Virus record (IMG/VR): IMGVR_UViG_3300044797_000396 | Span: 26,551-90,550 of that record | Strand: one strand, 5' to 3' | DNA from: a virus | Length of the DNA: 64,000 nt | Part shown: positions 18,152 through 26,896 of the stretch, piece by piece | How positions within the stretch are numbered: the first letter of the stretch is position 1 | Layout: each line of letters begins with the position of its first letter | The notes under the pieces: generated by a model | The model's database searches: none | Seen by the model: the letters and a program-made list of their open reading frames with translations, nothing else | What the model was told of the DNA's origin: nothing | Program-made: the position numbers and the translations under genes

Positions 18152-19615
18152 ATGAGCAAGATAATTATATTGGACAATAAAAAATGCCGGATTATATCCG
18201 ATGATGCCGATATGCTCAAAGAGCTGCATCAATATTTGTCCTTCAAGCTAACCGGTATTGAATACACTCCCGCTTACCAAAATGGTTGGAGTGGTATTAC
18301 CTATTTACTCAGCAAAACCAATAAGTTTAATTACGGATTGCTACACAAGGTAGAGTGTTTTCTACAAGATAGGGAAGTTATCTATACAGTAGAGGATAAG
18401 CGCGCCCCCAAAGTTATGGTCCCTGAATTAAGCATACAAGATAGTCTCCAAAAACATCACCTCATTCCCAGAGACCATCAAGAAAGAATTTGTCAGGCCG
18501 CCCTAGCTACCGACAGGGGAATTATCAGGGCCGTGACTGGTTCAGGCAAAACATTATGCACCGCCCTGATTACTGCTAAGCTAAACAAACCGACTATTAT
18601 TTATGTGATTGGTTTAGATTTATTAGATCAGTTTTACAAACTGTATTCTAAGTTGTTTGACGAGCCTATCGGATACATTGGCAATGGTGTGTGTCGTATC
18701 GAGAGGATCAATATCGCTTCTATTTGGACGATTGGGCGTTCTCTAAAACTTGATATCAAAGATATTATCAATGACGATAGTGATGGTGGCGAGCAGGAAT
18801 TGGATGAAAGCAATCAAACCAAGATCATTAATTTATTAGCGAAAACTAAGTTGCATATTTTTGATGAAAGCCACGTAGTAACAACCACCACCATCACTGA
18901 AATTTATAAAAATATAGACCCCGAATATTTGTATGGTTTTAGCGGCACCCCCTTCCGAGATGATAATTCCGATTTGCAAATCAATGGTATTCTGGGAGAA
19001 CAAATTATCTATGTTTCTGCTTCCGAATTGATCGATAAAGGTTTGTTGGCAGCCCCCTTGATCAAGTTTTACACCGTGCCTAAGATGTCGGTTTCGAGCA
19101 ACACCTATCCCACTGTTTATAAAGAATATATTGTTGAAAATGAAATTAGAAATAATTTAATCGTCAAATTATCCAAAGAATTAATTGACAAGAAATATAC
19201 GCCACTTCTGCTATTCAAGCAAATCAAGCACGGTGACATTCTCTTAGAAAAATTAGAAGACGCCAATATCAAGTGCGCTATGTTGTATGGCAATGATACT
19301 TTGGATAAAAGAAATGAAGTCAAAGAGCAACTTGTCAATAAGAAAATACACCTAATTTTAGCCAGCACTATTTTCGACTTAGGTTTAGATTTGCCCGAAC
19401 TCAACGCCCTAGTCTTGTGTGGCGGAGGTAAAAGTAGTATTCGAGCTTTACAGCGAATAGGTCGCGTAATTAGAATGCACGGAAATAAGAAATTTGCTGC
19501 CGTGGTAGATTTTTATGACCAGGTCAGATTTCTCAAAAAACATTCTATGACCAGGTATAGTATTTATTCTTTGGAAAAAGGTTTCAAGGTAATCAAGTCA
19601 AAGGAAATGAAATAA
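18152..19615 (+). CDS. SF2 helicase, UvsW-like
   Basis: 487 residues. Superfamily 2 motifs in order: RDHQERIC (Q-like), AVTGSGKT (Walker A, about 128-135), DESH (motif II, about 240), GFSGTPFR (motif III), LLFKQIKHGD, LASTIFDLGLDLP (motif V) and QRIGRVIR (motif VI). The N-terminal ~90 residues resemble the DNA-binding head of T4 UvsW. Such enzymes branch-migrate and unwind DNA and R-loops during phage recombination and replication. GAGG precedes the ATG. It opens the replication block. Confidence 0.9.
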   Translation: MSKIIILDNKKCRIISDDADMLKELHQYLSFKLTGIEYTPAYQNGWSGITYLLSKTNKFNYGLLHKVECFLQDREVIYTVEDKRAPKVMVPELSIQDSLQKHHLIPRDHQERICQAALATDRGIIRAVTGSGKTLCTALITAKLNKPTIIYVIGLDLLDQFYKLYSKLFDEPIGYIGNGVCRIERINIASIWTIGRSLKLDIKDIINDDSDGGEQELDESNQTKIINLLAKTKLHIFDESHVVTTTTITEIYKNIDPEYLYGFSGTPFRDDNSDLQINGILGEQIIYVSASELIDKGLLAAPLIKFYTVPKMSVSSNTYPTVYKEYIVENEIRNNLIVKLSKELIDKKYTPLLLFKQIKHGDILLEKLEDANIKCAMLYGNDTLDKRNEVKEQLVNKKIHLILASTIFDLGLDLPELNALVLCGGGKSSIRALQRIGRVIRMHGNKKFAAVVDFYDQVRFLKKHSMTRYSIYSLEKGFKVIKSKEMK

Positions 19616-19616
19616 G

Positions 19617-19883
19617 ATGCGTCGATTTTGGAAATTTTTTATCAATGAGATAAGTTTTGTTTATCAGAACAAAAAATATGTATTGGAAGTTGGGTATGTC
19701 AATACCCATCCAGGATTATATATGAGATTGTATGATCAGGATGGTCAGCGGCTGGCGGGCAGCTGGGTTTCCAAGGTCGAAGAAAAAGTTAGAGATAGTA
19801 GTTTTGATTTTGTGGATAAAAAAATAGTGGATATTTGCGTAGCACAAGCTCGTCGCATAGAAAAATTGAAAGCATTCGTATGA
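19617..19883 (+). CDS. Small protein with KLKAFV C-terminal tail
   Basis: 88 residues, directly after the helicase gene. The body is a short beta-sheet-like region (YVLEVGYV, YMRLYDQ), then a helix that ends ARRIEKLKAFV. Body sequence is unlike other tail-bearing proteins. The stop overlaps the next start (ATGA). Function unknown. Confidence 0.78.
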   Translation: MRRFWKFFINEISFVYQNKKYVLEVGYVNTHPGLYMRLYDQDGQRLAGSWVSKVEEKVRDSSFDFVDKKIVDICVAQARRIEKLKAFV

Positions 19884-20485
19884 TAGATAAATTAGAAGAA
19901 ACAGGCGGGGAACTAACCGCTATTCCCAACGACAAGTATCGTAAGTTCTTTGACAAGTTTGCCGAGATCGAAACGCTAGATGTTTCGCAGTGGAAAGTGG
20001 CACATTTATTGGGCTATTTCTGCAAAAGATACAAGGAAGCATTAGGAACGGATTATGCTTGGAAGTTCAACAATCCCAGCCCCACCAAATGTTTTGAGGT
20101 ATGGCAAGCCAATACCCTGGCTGCAAAACTCTCTGCTAATCCTAAAATCCTCAAAGACTACATTGATTGGGCGTTTGACACTTTGGTTAAGGGTAAGAAA
20201 TACAAGCCGCGTTCCATTTCCTTCCTCACCAAAGAAGAAGTGGTTATCCCTTATAAGATGAATGTTTTGTTGGCTGGACAAAGAAACTCCAATGTGGATC
20301 GTTCTGCTTCCCTGCCAACTATCTACCAAGATATTCTACAACAAACGGCTGGTATTACTATTAGCACGTATGGTGATTTAGCTTTTATCTCACAAGCCGA
20401 GCCATTACCAGACAACATCATATTAGCGTTGGATCGAATGGTGGAGGCAGGATTTGATCGAGAAGTATTGAAGAGAATAGTATGA
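19880..20485 (+). CDS. Hypothetical protein in the replication block
   Basis: 201 residues from ATG 19880, ATGA overlap with the upstream gene. Mostly helical; KYRKFFDKF, KVAHLLGYFCKRYKEALG and LKDYIDWAFDTLVKGKKYKPRS are notable. The position between helicase and loader genes suggests a replication accessory, but I recognise no domain. Confidence 0.75.
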   Translation: MIDKLEETGGELTAIPNDKYRKFFDKFAEIETLDVSQWKVAHLLGYFCKRYKEALGTDYAWKFNNPSPTKCFEVWQANTLAAKLSANPKILKDYIDWAFDTLVKGKKYKPRSISFLTKEEVVIPYKMNVLLAGQRNSNVDRSASLPTIYQDILQQTAGITISTYGDLAFISQAEPLPDNIILALDRMVEAGFDREVLKRIV

Positions 20486-20793
20486 TAGTTATTAAAAAAC
20501 GAAAACTTAATTTTCTTGTGGGTGGCACAAACCCCGGAAGAATGACGCTTGATGTATTGAAGATATTTCGTCTTCCATACAATCTAACATTTATTCCCGA
20601 TGAAGATAACATTTTAGAATTTGCTGTTAAACAGGCTCAAAATCTTAATTGGGATCCTGACACAACTTTGTGTGTCTGGACTAATAAGTCGCCTGCTCCG
20701 TATCCGCGTGTCTCTTTGTTTATTAAAGACATGACTGTTGAGAGACTGATTAGTGCTACCGATAGAGTGGCAAAATTAAAGGCATTCATATGA
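20482..20793 (+). CDS. Small protein with KLKAFI tail, tandem paralogue 1
   Basis: 103 residues, ATGA overlaps at both ends. Shares with the next protein an LNWD element, a beta strand (RVSLFIKDMT) and the terminal helix ending DRVAKLKAFI. No known domain. Confidence 0.78.
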   Translation: MIVIKKRKLNFLVGGTNPGRMTLDVLKIFRLPYNLTFIPDEDNILEFAVKQAQNLNWDPDTTLCVWTNKSPAPYPRVSLFIKDMTVERLISATDRVAKLKAFI

Positions 20794-21095
20794 TGATTAT
20801 TAAGCCAAGAAAATTTCGAGCCCGCACAAAATGGCAGGAACATAGCATAGGTATATTTGATATTTTAGATGCGCTTCATATCCAACATATTGAGATGGAA
20901 GCTCCATATGATATTGATGTTTTAGAAACTTATAAGCAAAATATTTTATCAATGAATTGGGATATTAATAAAGCCATGGTAATGCCTGTAAAAGCTCCTG
21001 GTAGAAGGCGTCTTGCATTGATTATCAATGATATAACTTTTGAGAAACTTGTGGATGCCATCAATAGGGCGGTAAAATTAAAGGCGTTTTTATGA
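20790..21095 (+). CDS. Small protein with KLKAFL tail, tandem paralogue 2
   Basis: 101 residues; pairs with the preceding gene (MNWDINKA, RRLALIINDITFEKL, NRAVKLKAFL). ATGA overlaps at both ends. The body of the pair has diverged far more than the last 25 residues, which points to selection on the tail. Confidence 0.78.
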   Translation: MMIIKPRKFRARTKWQEHSIGIFDILDALHIQHIEMEAPYDIDVLETYKQNILSMNWDINKAMVMPVKAPGRRRLALIINDITFEKLVDAINRAVKLKAFL

Positions 21096-21556
21096 CAGAC
21101 ATAAAAATTGGAAAGCACGTTAAATATTTTTTGCGCAATGGAATGGTATTGGAAGGTTTTGTCGAAAAAGACACTCCCTCCGAATGCATATTAAAATCAA
21201 TAGATGGTAAAAATCTATTGATTGTGCATCGTCCAACCGAGGATATATTGCTGACGAAGGTGCTGCTAGAAGAGCCTGAAATTGTAGAAGAAAAAGTTAT
21301 TGAAACTCCTAAAAAATTGACAGAAACTCAACAAGAAGTCAGAGATAAGTTGCAGCAAGTTATACGGCCCACGGGCGAACCAGAGCTTGATAAACTAAAT
21401 ATCAAACAGCTACGTGTGCTGGTGCAAGAGCAAGATAAACAAATCATCGCTCAGAAAAAGAAGGAGCACTTTGGAAGTCCAGGGGCTGCCAAACGAGCCG
21501 TACCATATAGCACACCGAAATCAGCATATATGCCCGGCAAACTGCCAAGGATGTAA
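21092..21556 (+). CDS. LSm/Hfq-like protein with C-terminal extension
   Basis: 154 residues. The first ~60 read like an Sm1-Sm2 core: VKYFLRNGMVLEGFVEKDT, then ECILKSIDGKNLLIVHRP and a final ILLTKVL strand. Hfq shows the same order (YLVNGIKLQG, then a strand pair ending in a KHA-type motif). The rest is a charged helix and a basic C-terminal stretch. Hfq-type proteins form rings that bind small RNAs. Here the key KH signature is only partly kept (VHRP), so RNA binding is possible, not established. It lies directly before the helicase loader. Confidence 0.6.
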   Translation: MTDIKIGKHVKYFLRNGMVLEGFVEKDTPSECILKSIDGKNLLIVHRPTEDILLTKVLLEEPEIVEEKVIETPKKLTETQQEVRDKLQQVIRPTGEPELDKLNIKQLRVLVQEQDKQIIAQKKKEHFGSPGAAKRAVPYSTPKSAYMPGKLPRM

Positions 21557-21558
21557 GT

Positions 21559-22263
21559 ATGGAACCGTTAAACTTTGTTCGCTCATCAGCATTAAATAAT
21601 ATTCCAACTAAAAAACTACAAGATAAGCTAACTGCCATACAAGAAGGGGAAGATGCTCAGGAAGCTAAGATTATCAAGCTAATCGCTATCAATCGTTATG
21701 CTGAGAGTAATATTCCTATTGAGTATTGGGGATTGTCGATGGAAAAAGATTTCACTGGGGATCCTCGCCTCAAACAGAAGTATGATGAATATGTGGTGGA
21801 CGTCAAGAATTCTTACATTACTGGCAACTCTCTGTGTTTAGCAGGAGCGCATGGTCTGGGCAAAACTATGACGGTCACTTGTATGCTTAAAAAGGCTGCT
21901 CAAAAAGGATACACTTGCCTCTACACTAATTTGAGTGATATCGTTTCAGTGATGACGCAAGCTAGTAGTGAAGATAAGTTTCTATCTAGACGAGAATTGG
22001 TGTTGGTAGATTTTTTAGTGATTGATGAATTCGATCCTAGATTTATGGCAACGGAGAATGCGGCTGATTTATATGCTAGAAGTTTAGAGGGCGTGTTCCG
22101 CACTCGTAGTCAGAATAAACTACCTACTTTGATGTGCACTAATAGCCCCAATGTAGTAGAAAGTTTTAGCGGCCCACTCCGAGCTAGTATTGACAGTTTG
22201 ATGAAGGGGTATATGAAAGTCTTCTCCGTATTAGGCGATGATTTTAGAAAGAAGGGTAAATGA
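21559..22263 (+). CDS. DnaC/IstB-like AAA+ helicase loader
   Basis: 234 residues. Walker A GAHGLGKT at 96-103, Walker B LVIDEFDPR at about 150, and an arginine-finger region near the C-terminus (SLEGVFRTRSQNKLPTLMCTN). This is the architecture of DnaC-type loaders, which place the ring helicase on DNA. It overlaps the DnaB-like helicase gene, strongly supporting the pairing. A short helical N-terminus replaces the usual DnaC helicase-binding domain. Confidence 0.87.
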   Translation: MEPLNFVRSSALNNIPTKKLQDKLTAIQEGEDAQEAKIIKLIAINRYAESNIPIEYWGLSMEKDFTGDPRLKQKYDEYVVDVKNSYITGNSLCLAGAHGLGKTMTVTCMLKKAAQKGYTCLYTNLSDIVSVMTQASSEDKFLSRRELVLVDFLVIDEFDPRFMATENAADLYARSLEGVFRTRSQNKLPTLMCTNSPNVVESFSGPLRASIDSLMKGYMKVFSVLGDDFRKKGK

Positions 22264-23669
22264 GCTTTAACGCGTTAGATTTAACAGTTCTCAAAAGTAT
22301 CATTTCCAATAAAAAGCACGGTCTAGATTTCGCCAATGATAGCGATGCTAAAATCTTTTCTCCCGAAGTATGGAATTTTGCCAATGTAGTAGTGGGATAC
22401 ATCCGCACTCACAAAGAGCTTCCGACCTTACGAGTGATCTCGGAAAAATTATCCAAAGGCAATAACGATAAGTTGGTAGAAAATATCAAAATTATCTGGG
22501 CGGAATTAGATAAAATTACGGCCAACGAACACGAGTATAAACACGACCTAGAAAAAGTCAAGCAACGCTTTGCCGAAAAACAACTCCTCAACACACGAGA
22601 TGCACTGGTCAAGTTAGAGCCGGGCAGCATAGATGTCAATAAGTCCATTCTAGAATTGCAAAAAACAATTCAATCTGTCAAGTCGTTGCACCAAGTTCGT
22701 TCTTATGAACGCAAAACCTTGAAGGAAGCAGTCACTGGCTTCCGTGATGAATACAATGCCAAATTGCAAGATCCCAATTTTGACGCTGGTATCCAAACAG
22801 GATATTCCTATTTAGACTATGTGACGGGTGGACTACGACCTGGTGAATTACTTCTCATTGGTGGTGAGAGCGGATCTGGTAAAAGTATGTTACTGATGAA
22901 TATGGCTATTCAGATTTGGTTGCAAAATAATAAACCAGAAGTGCAGCCGGCATATCTACCTGGAAAAAATGTCCTTTATTTTTCATTGGAAATGCCTTTC
23001 AAGCCCTGTCTCAACCGCGTGTTAGGAAGACTGTCCTCTAGCCCAACTAAACTAATTCGTCAGGCTAAACTTAATCAAATGGACGCAGAAAACCTTAAAA
23101 AAGTGCTGAGATTTATTAATGCGTACCCTTATCACTTTGAGATTGTGGATATTCCTCGTGGAGCTACCATAGAAAGTTTGGAGTTGATATATGAGGAAGC
23201 CAAGGCCATTTATAATCCTGACATCGTGGTCATCGATTATTTAGGTTTGATGGATTATCAAGGAGGCAAAGATTTGGATGATTGGCTGAAACTTGGTAAA
23301 ATCAGCGAGGCATGCCACGAATTTTCCAGGGTACATAATTGCACCACGTTAAGCGCAGTGCAACTCAATCGCCCAAAAAGCAACAAAGAAGAGGATAAAA
23401 TTGGATTGCATCGTATTGGTCGTTCAGGGTTGATTATGACTAATGCTAATATTGCTATTCAAATTGAAAATCGTCATAATGAAAAAAGTTTTCCAGATAT
23501 GAAGTATCACATAATTAAAATGAGGGATGGTGAGCTTGGTTCTGCCACCCTCATCAAAGATTTGGCACGAGGTTCTTTGCTCGACAATCCAATAGAAGAA
23601 GACACCACTACTTTTGAGCTGCGTGATATAGATGACATATCAGAAAAGATCGAGCGACTGGACATATAG
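22260..23669 (+). CDS. DnaB-like replicative helicase
   Basis: 469 residues. The N-terminal ~150 residues are helical and correspond to the primase-interacting domain and linker. The RecA-like core has GESGSGKS at 202-209 (Walker A), NVLYFSLEMP, VVIDYLGLMD (Walker B) and a loop ending ITMTNANIA-like before QIENRH. The enzyme would unwind the phage duplex 5' to 3' as a hexamer. The upstream loader overlaps by four bases. An HNH endonuclease gene begins on the stop codon, a common insertion site for homing endonucleases next to essential replication genes. Confidence 0.9.
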   Translation: MSFNALDLTVLKSIISNKKHGLDFANDSDAKIFSPEVWNFANVVVGYIRTHKELPTLRVISEKLSKGNNDKLVENIKIIWAELDKITANEHEYKHDLEKVKQRFAEKQLLNTRDALVKLEPGSIDVNKSILELQKTIQSVKSLHQVRSYERKTLKEAVTGFRDEYNAKLQDPNFDAGIQTGYSYLDYVTGGLRPGELLLIGGESGSGKSMLLMNMAIQIWLQNNKPEVQPAYLPGKNVLYFSLEMPFKPCLNRVLGRLSSSPTKLIRQAKLNQMDAENLKKVLRFINAYPYHFEIVDIPRGATIESLELIYEEAKAIYNPDIVVIDYLGLMDYQGGKDLDDWLKLGKISEACHEFSRVHNCTTLSAVQLNRPKSNKEEDKIGLHRIGRSGLIMTNANIAIQIENRHNEKSFPDMKYHIIKMRDGELGSATLIKDLARGSLLDNPIEEDTTTFELRDIDDISEKIERLDI

Positions 23670-24376
23670 TGAAAAAAGTGTGCATTAGATGTGGAGTTGA
23701 AAAAGATACAGACAATAGTGATTTTTCCTTCATAAAAAAGACTCAAAAATACGATAACACTTGTAGACAGTGCAACAGAGAATACCAAGAGAACTATCGT
23801 GAAGAAAACAAACAAGTATTGTTATCTGATAAAAAACTATACTATCAAAATAATAGGGTGAGTATAAGGGCCAAGCAAAAACTCTACAGGCAACAAAATC
23901 TTGACGCGTATAAGATACGAGACAAAAAGTATTATGAAAACAATAAGGATACAATAATTTTCAAGAAGCGTGCTTATAAAAAGAAACGACGAGAAACAGA
24001 CCCAGTTTTCAATTTGAGAAACACGATATCAAGAGCTATAACTTTAATGATTTCTTCCCAAGGTGCCATAAAACATAGGAAATCTTGTTTGAAACATCTA
24101 CCATACACCATTCAAGAATTAAAAGATCACTTGGAAAAACAATTTGAGCCGTGGATGAATTGGGATAATCACGGAGTATATGTCAGTAATCAGTGGGATA
24201 ATAATGATTCATCTACTTGGTTTTGGCAGCTTGATCATATTGTGCCGCAATCTGACTTGTCTTATTCATCAATGGAAGATGATAATTTTAAGAAGTGTTG
24301 GGCATTAGAGAATTTACGACCTCTCAGCGCTAAACAAAACCATCTGGATGGTGTCAATAGAACGAGACATAAATAA
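23669..24376 (+). CDS. HNH homing-type endonuclease with N-terminal zinc knuckle
   Basis: 235 residues, GTG start overlapping the helicase stop. The N-terminus holds two CxxC pairs (CIRCG, CRQCN). The middle is very Lys/Arg/Tyr-rich, suiting DNA binding. The C-terminus contains WQLDHIVPQSD and CWALENLRPLSAKQN, the widespread phage HNH signature. It likely spreads itself by cutting genomes lacking the insertion. It does not interrupt a reading frame here. Confidence 0.88.
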   Translation: MKKVCIRCGVEKDTDNSDFSFIKKTQKYDNTCRQCNREYQENYREENKQVLLSDKKLYYQNNRVSIRAKQKLYRQQNLDAYKIRDKKYYENNKDTIIFKKRAYKKKRRETDPVFNLRNTISRAITLMISSQGAIKHRKSCLKHLPYTIQELKDHLEKQFEPWMNWDNHGVYVSNQWDNNDSSTWFWQLDHIVPQSDLSYSSMEDDNFKKCWALENLRPLSAKQNHLDGVNRTRHK

Positions 24377-24395
24377 GCATATAATAAGGGTTAAA

Positions 24396-24572
24396 ATGAA
24401 ACCAGATGAAGAAGTTGTCGGGGAGGCAGTCAGAGTAGAATATACGGAACACGATGGTAAACTATTTTTAGTCTTTGAGATAACGAACGAAAAATATAAA
24501 CAAGATATCAAGTTAAATTGGATAAAAGATTTAGAATACAAAATTGTGGATAAGTCTTTGGTAAAAAAATGA
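24396..24572 (+). CDS. Small acidic protein
   Basis: 58 residues from ATG 24396, preceded by TAAGGG. Beta-strand alternation (EAVRVEYTE, KLFLVFEI) suggests a small barrel or sheet. The stop overlaps the next start. No family recognised. Confidence 0.65.
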   Translation: MKPDEEVVGEAVRVEYTEHDGKLFLVFEITNEKYKQDIKLNWIKDLEYKIVDKSLVKK

Positions 24573-24922
24573 ATGATATAGAATATAACAATCTCATATT
24601 GTTGGCAGAAAATTACAAACACATATGCATCAATATGTCCGAATATACTGGTATAATTACTGGACAATACTGGAAGCTAATGTCTCTAATTACAGAACAA
24701 AAAATTATACAAGCTGGTTTATACGGAACTCTTTTTAGCGCCAAACTTTGGGTGGGAAAACATATTGCCCCTAGTTATGTTTCGGTATCTAATAATGGTA
24801 CCATAACCAGCATTGAAGAAATATGGTTAAATGAGGAGGAACTTAGTAAGTGGTCGGATCAGTGCCCACTAAAATTAGCTAACGAGATGGAACGAGCACT
24901 GAAACTGAAAGCTTTTTGGTAA
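24569..24922 (+). CDS. Small protein with KLKAFW tail
   Basis: 117 residues, ATGA overlap upstream. Body with aromatic and helical stretches, no known domain. It ends MERALKLKAFW followed by TAA. The W form of the tail uses TAA as stop and the next ATG follows one base later, so the tail is kept even when the ATGA overlap is absent. Confidence 0.78.
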   Translation: MNDIEYNNLILLAENYKHICINMSEYTGIITGQYWKLMSLITEQKIIQAGLYGTLFSAKLWVGKHIAPSYVSVSNNGTITSIEEIWLNEEELSKWSDQCPLKLANEMERALKLKAFW

Positions 24923-24923
24923 A

Positions 24924-25076
24924 ATGATTGAACTAACTTATTATTTTTGTGAGCCTTGTGGCCACGAATGGAAAAACAAAAGTGATTTTGTCCAACAATG
25001 TCCGAATTGCCAGTCCGATAATATCTACATTTCTGAATTAACAGATACGCAGCCAGAGGGTATAAAGGAAGAATAA
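24924..25076 (+). CDS. 50-residue zinc ribbon protein
   Basis: MIELTYYFCEPCGHEW opens with CxxC, and QQCPNCQ supplies the second pair, giving a four-cysteine zinc ribbon. It starts one base after the previous stop and ends one base before the next ATG. It probably binds nucleic acid or protein; no specific role. Confidence 0.72.
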   Translation: MIELTYYFCEPCGHEWKNKSDFVQQCPNCQSDNIYISELTDTQPEGIKEE

Positions 25077-25077
25077 A

Positions 25078-25269
25078 ATGAGTTTATGGTGCTTTACAGA
25101 TCAACCAATAAAAATTGGCGATGAGTATCAGGGATATTTAGTAGTTAATATCCAGCAAAAAATAATGCCATCAGTTTTGATGTATAACTATCACGCTCGC
25201 TTGCAAAATCTACCAGAGCAACCAGAGATAATGAAACAATGTATCCAACTTTCAAGCAAGGAAAAATAA
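25078..25269 (+). CDS. Small hypothetical protein
   Basis: 63 residues, tightly spaced after the zinc ribbon gene. The strand-rich middle (YQGYLVVNIQQKIMPSVLMYNYHA) has no recognised motif. Called mainly on spacing and a fair SD (AAGGAAG). Confidence 0.6.
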   Translation: MSLWCFTDQPIKIGDEYQGYLVVNIQQKIMPSVLMYNYHARLQNLPEQPEIMKQCIQLSSKEK

Positions 25270-25301
25270 ATTCCTTCTGATAGGCAATTACGTTATTAAC
25301 A

Positions 25302-25327
25302 TAATACTTATCAATATAAGTGTATTA
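25302..25327 (+). promoter_or_regulatory. Hairpin just before an endonuclease start
   Basis: TAATACTTAT, four bases, then ATAAGTGTATTA: an inverted repeat with a two-base bulge ending five bases before the ATG at 25333. Hairpins that hide the ribosome site are known before T4 homing endonucleases. The same function here is inference. Confidence 0.4.
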
Positions 25328-25332
25328 ATATT

Positions 25333-26148
25333 ATGACAATTTTATCTATTAAAGAAATCCCAATATTGCCTTCTGGCAAATATAAACACAGAGAGATATT
25401 ATTAAAATGTGATGAGTGTGGAATAGAATATACCAGACCACATAGTAAAAATAGGGATTTAAAAAGCGAATTACATTTTTGTTCTAAACGGTGTAGCGAT
25501 AAATCAATAACTGATGGTGCATTAAGGCAAAAATCAGTTAATACAATGAATGTAAAGTATGGCTCGTCATATGTTAAAACTAAAAAATTTAAAGTTGAAC
25601 GGGAAGAAACATTTTTACGTAAGTACGGGGTTAAAAGTATACTTAATTCTCCTGAAATAAAACAAAAGATCAGAAAAAGTAATTTAGAAAAGTATGGTCA
25701 GGAAGTTTATGCCGGCAGTGATGATTGGGAGTCGAAATTAGATCGTATTGAAATCGCCCGTAAAGCGTGGCTTACCAAAATTGAAAATGGCACTTGCTCT
25801 AAATCGGCTCCTGAGGAAAAATTATTTTTGCTATTAGAAAGTGTTTTTGGTAAAAGTGATATAAAAAGGCAAGTTCGTGTTATTAGACGGTGGATAGATT
25901 TTTATATAATTTCTATAGATTTATATATCCAAGTAGATGGGGTCTATTGGCACGGGCTCAACAGAAACATTGAGCTAATTAAACTAGGAAAAACATCACA
26001 AGATAGGAAAATATATAAACAAATATTAAGAGATCAAAAACTTAATCAATATATGAAAGATAATAATTTTAGGTTAGTCAGATTAACTGATGAACAAATT
26101 AAAACTTATTTACCAGAAGATATCATTGCTATATTAAAAGGAACGTAA
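25333..26148 (+). CDS. Vsr/EDxHD-like homing endonuclease
   Basis: 271 residues. An N-terminal zinc element (CDECG ... CSKRCS) is followed by repeated KYG-containing segments typical of phage homing endonucleases. The C-terminal ~110 residues have a very-short-patch-repair-like nuclease fold: IDFYIISIDLYIQVDGVYWHG, then RDQKLNQYMKDNNFRLVRL. The family cuts DNA; mobility role inferred. Codon use is more AT-rich than its neighbours, consistent with recent arrival. Confidence 0.8.
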   Translation: MTILSIKEIPILPSGKYKHREILLKCDECGIEYTRPHSKNRDLKSELHFCSKRCSDKSITDGALRQKSVNTMNVKYGSSYVKTKKFKVEREETFLRKYGVKSILNSPEIKQKIRKSNLEKYGQEVYAGSDDWESKLDRIEIARKAWLTKIENGTCSKSAPEEKLFLLLESVFGKSDIKRQVRVIRRWIDFYIISIDLYIQVDGVYWHGLNRNIELIKLGKTSQDRKIYKQILRDQKLNQYMKDNNFRLVRLTDEQIKTYLPEDIIAILKGT

Positions 26149-26149
26149 A

Positions 26150-26470
26150 ATGCCACATTATGAATATGAATGTCCCGAACACGGAATATTTGAGGAGTTT
26201 CATTCTATACTTCTAAAATTAGAAAATTGTCCGCGATGCAAAGAGACGGGCAAAGAGCAGCCCATCAAACGACTAATTTCTCTTGGTGGCAAAGGAGTAG
26301 TGGAGCTCTACGGAAATGAATTGGTAGAGAAGTGCAAAGATGATGCCCAGAAACTCAAAAAGGAAGCTGCCAAAGACGAAAAGGTATATGCTAATCTTTT
26401 AGGAGAAGAGAAATATCAAAGTATGCAAACTAGAATGGATCAACAAAAGAGAATACGAAGAAGCAAGTGA
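26150..26470 (+). CDS. FmdB-like zinc ribbon protein with helical tail
   Basis: 106 residues. MPHYEYECPEHGIFEEF ... CPRCKETG ... KRLISLGGKG is the FmdB/CxxC putative regulator pattern, with Cys-x2-His replacing the first CxxC. A charged helix follows. A paralogue sits immediately downstream. The family binds zinc; its function in phages is unknown. Confidence 0.78.
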   Translation: MPHYEYECPEHGIFEEFHSILLKLENCPRCKETGKEQPIKRLISLGGKGVVELYGNELVEKCKDDAQKLKKEAAKDEKVYANLLGEEKYQSMQTRMDQQKRIRRSK

Positions 26471-26473
26471 ATT

Positions 26474-26665
26474 ATGCCAAACTACTTATATGAATGTCCA
26501 ATCCACGGAGAATTTGAGCACGAACATTCCATTACAGAACAATTAGAGTTTTGCCCTACTTGCCCTGACTTGGGTGGTCGTCCAAAAGTTAAACGACTAA
26601 TTGCTAGTGGCACCAACTTTATTTTAGGTGGTAGTGGCTGGGCCAGAGAGGGATATTCCAAGTGA
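26474..26665 (+). CDS. FmdB-like zinc ribbon protein, short paralogue
   Basis: 63 residues: MPNYLYECPIHGEFEHEHS, CPTCPDLGG, VKRLIASGTNF. It is the same ribbon as the upstream protein without the helical tail, so a tandem duplication is likely. Confidence 0.78.
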   Translation: MPNYLYECPIHGEFEHEHSITEQLEFCPTCPDLGGRPKVKRLIASGTNFILGGSGWAREGYSK

Positions 26666-26802
26666 GCCAAGACAGAGATAATAGCAAGCTAAAAAACATC
26701 GTTGAGCTACTACAATTTGCTTTATCTTTGGACGATGAAGAAATTATTAGAACGACTATTGAAAGTGTTATTGAATTATTGCAAGAAGAAATCACCAAAT
26801 AA
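26662..26802 (+). CDS. 46-residue helical protein
   Basis: GTG start at 26662 overlapping the previous TGA (GTGA). The product is short, acidic and wholly helical, ending LLQEEITK. It could be a small partner of the following sigma-like protein, but nothing in the sequence proves that. Confidence 0.55.
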   Translation: MSQDRDNSKLKNIVELLQFALSLDDEEIIRTTIESVIELLQEEITK

Positions 26803-26829
26803 ATACGTTATGTTATGACGCTGATGCGC

Positions 26830-26839
26830 TATATTTTCA
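26830..26839 (+). promoter_or_regulatory. TATATTTTCA element before the sigma-like gene
   Basis: A copy of the TATATTTT(G/C)A motif that recurs in intergenic gaps at 38479, 42625 and 52858. It lies 57 bases before the ATG at 26897; TATACT follows about 20 bases later. Confidence 0.35.
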
Positions 26840-26896
26840 AGCCCCAATGCATAACAAGATATACTATTACTTTCGAGCCGAAGAGAGAAAATAAAC

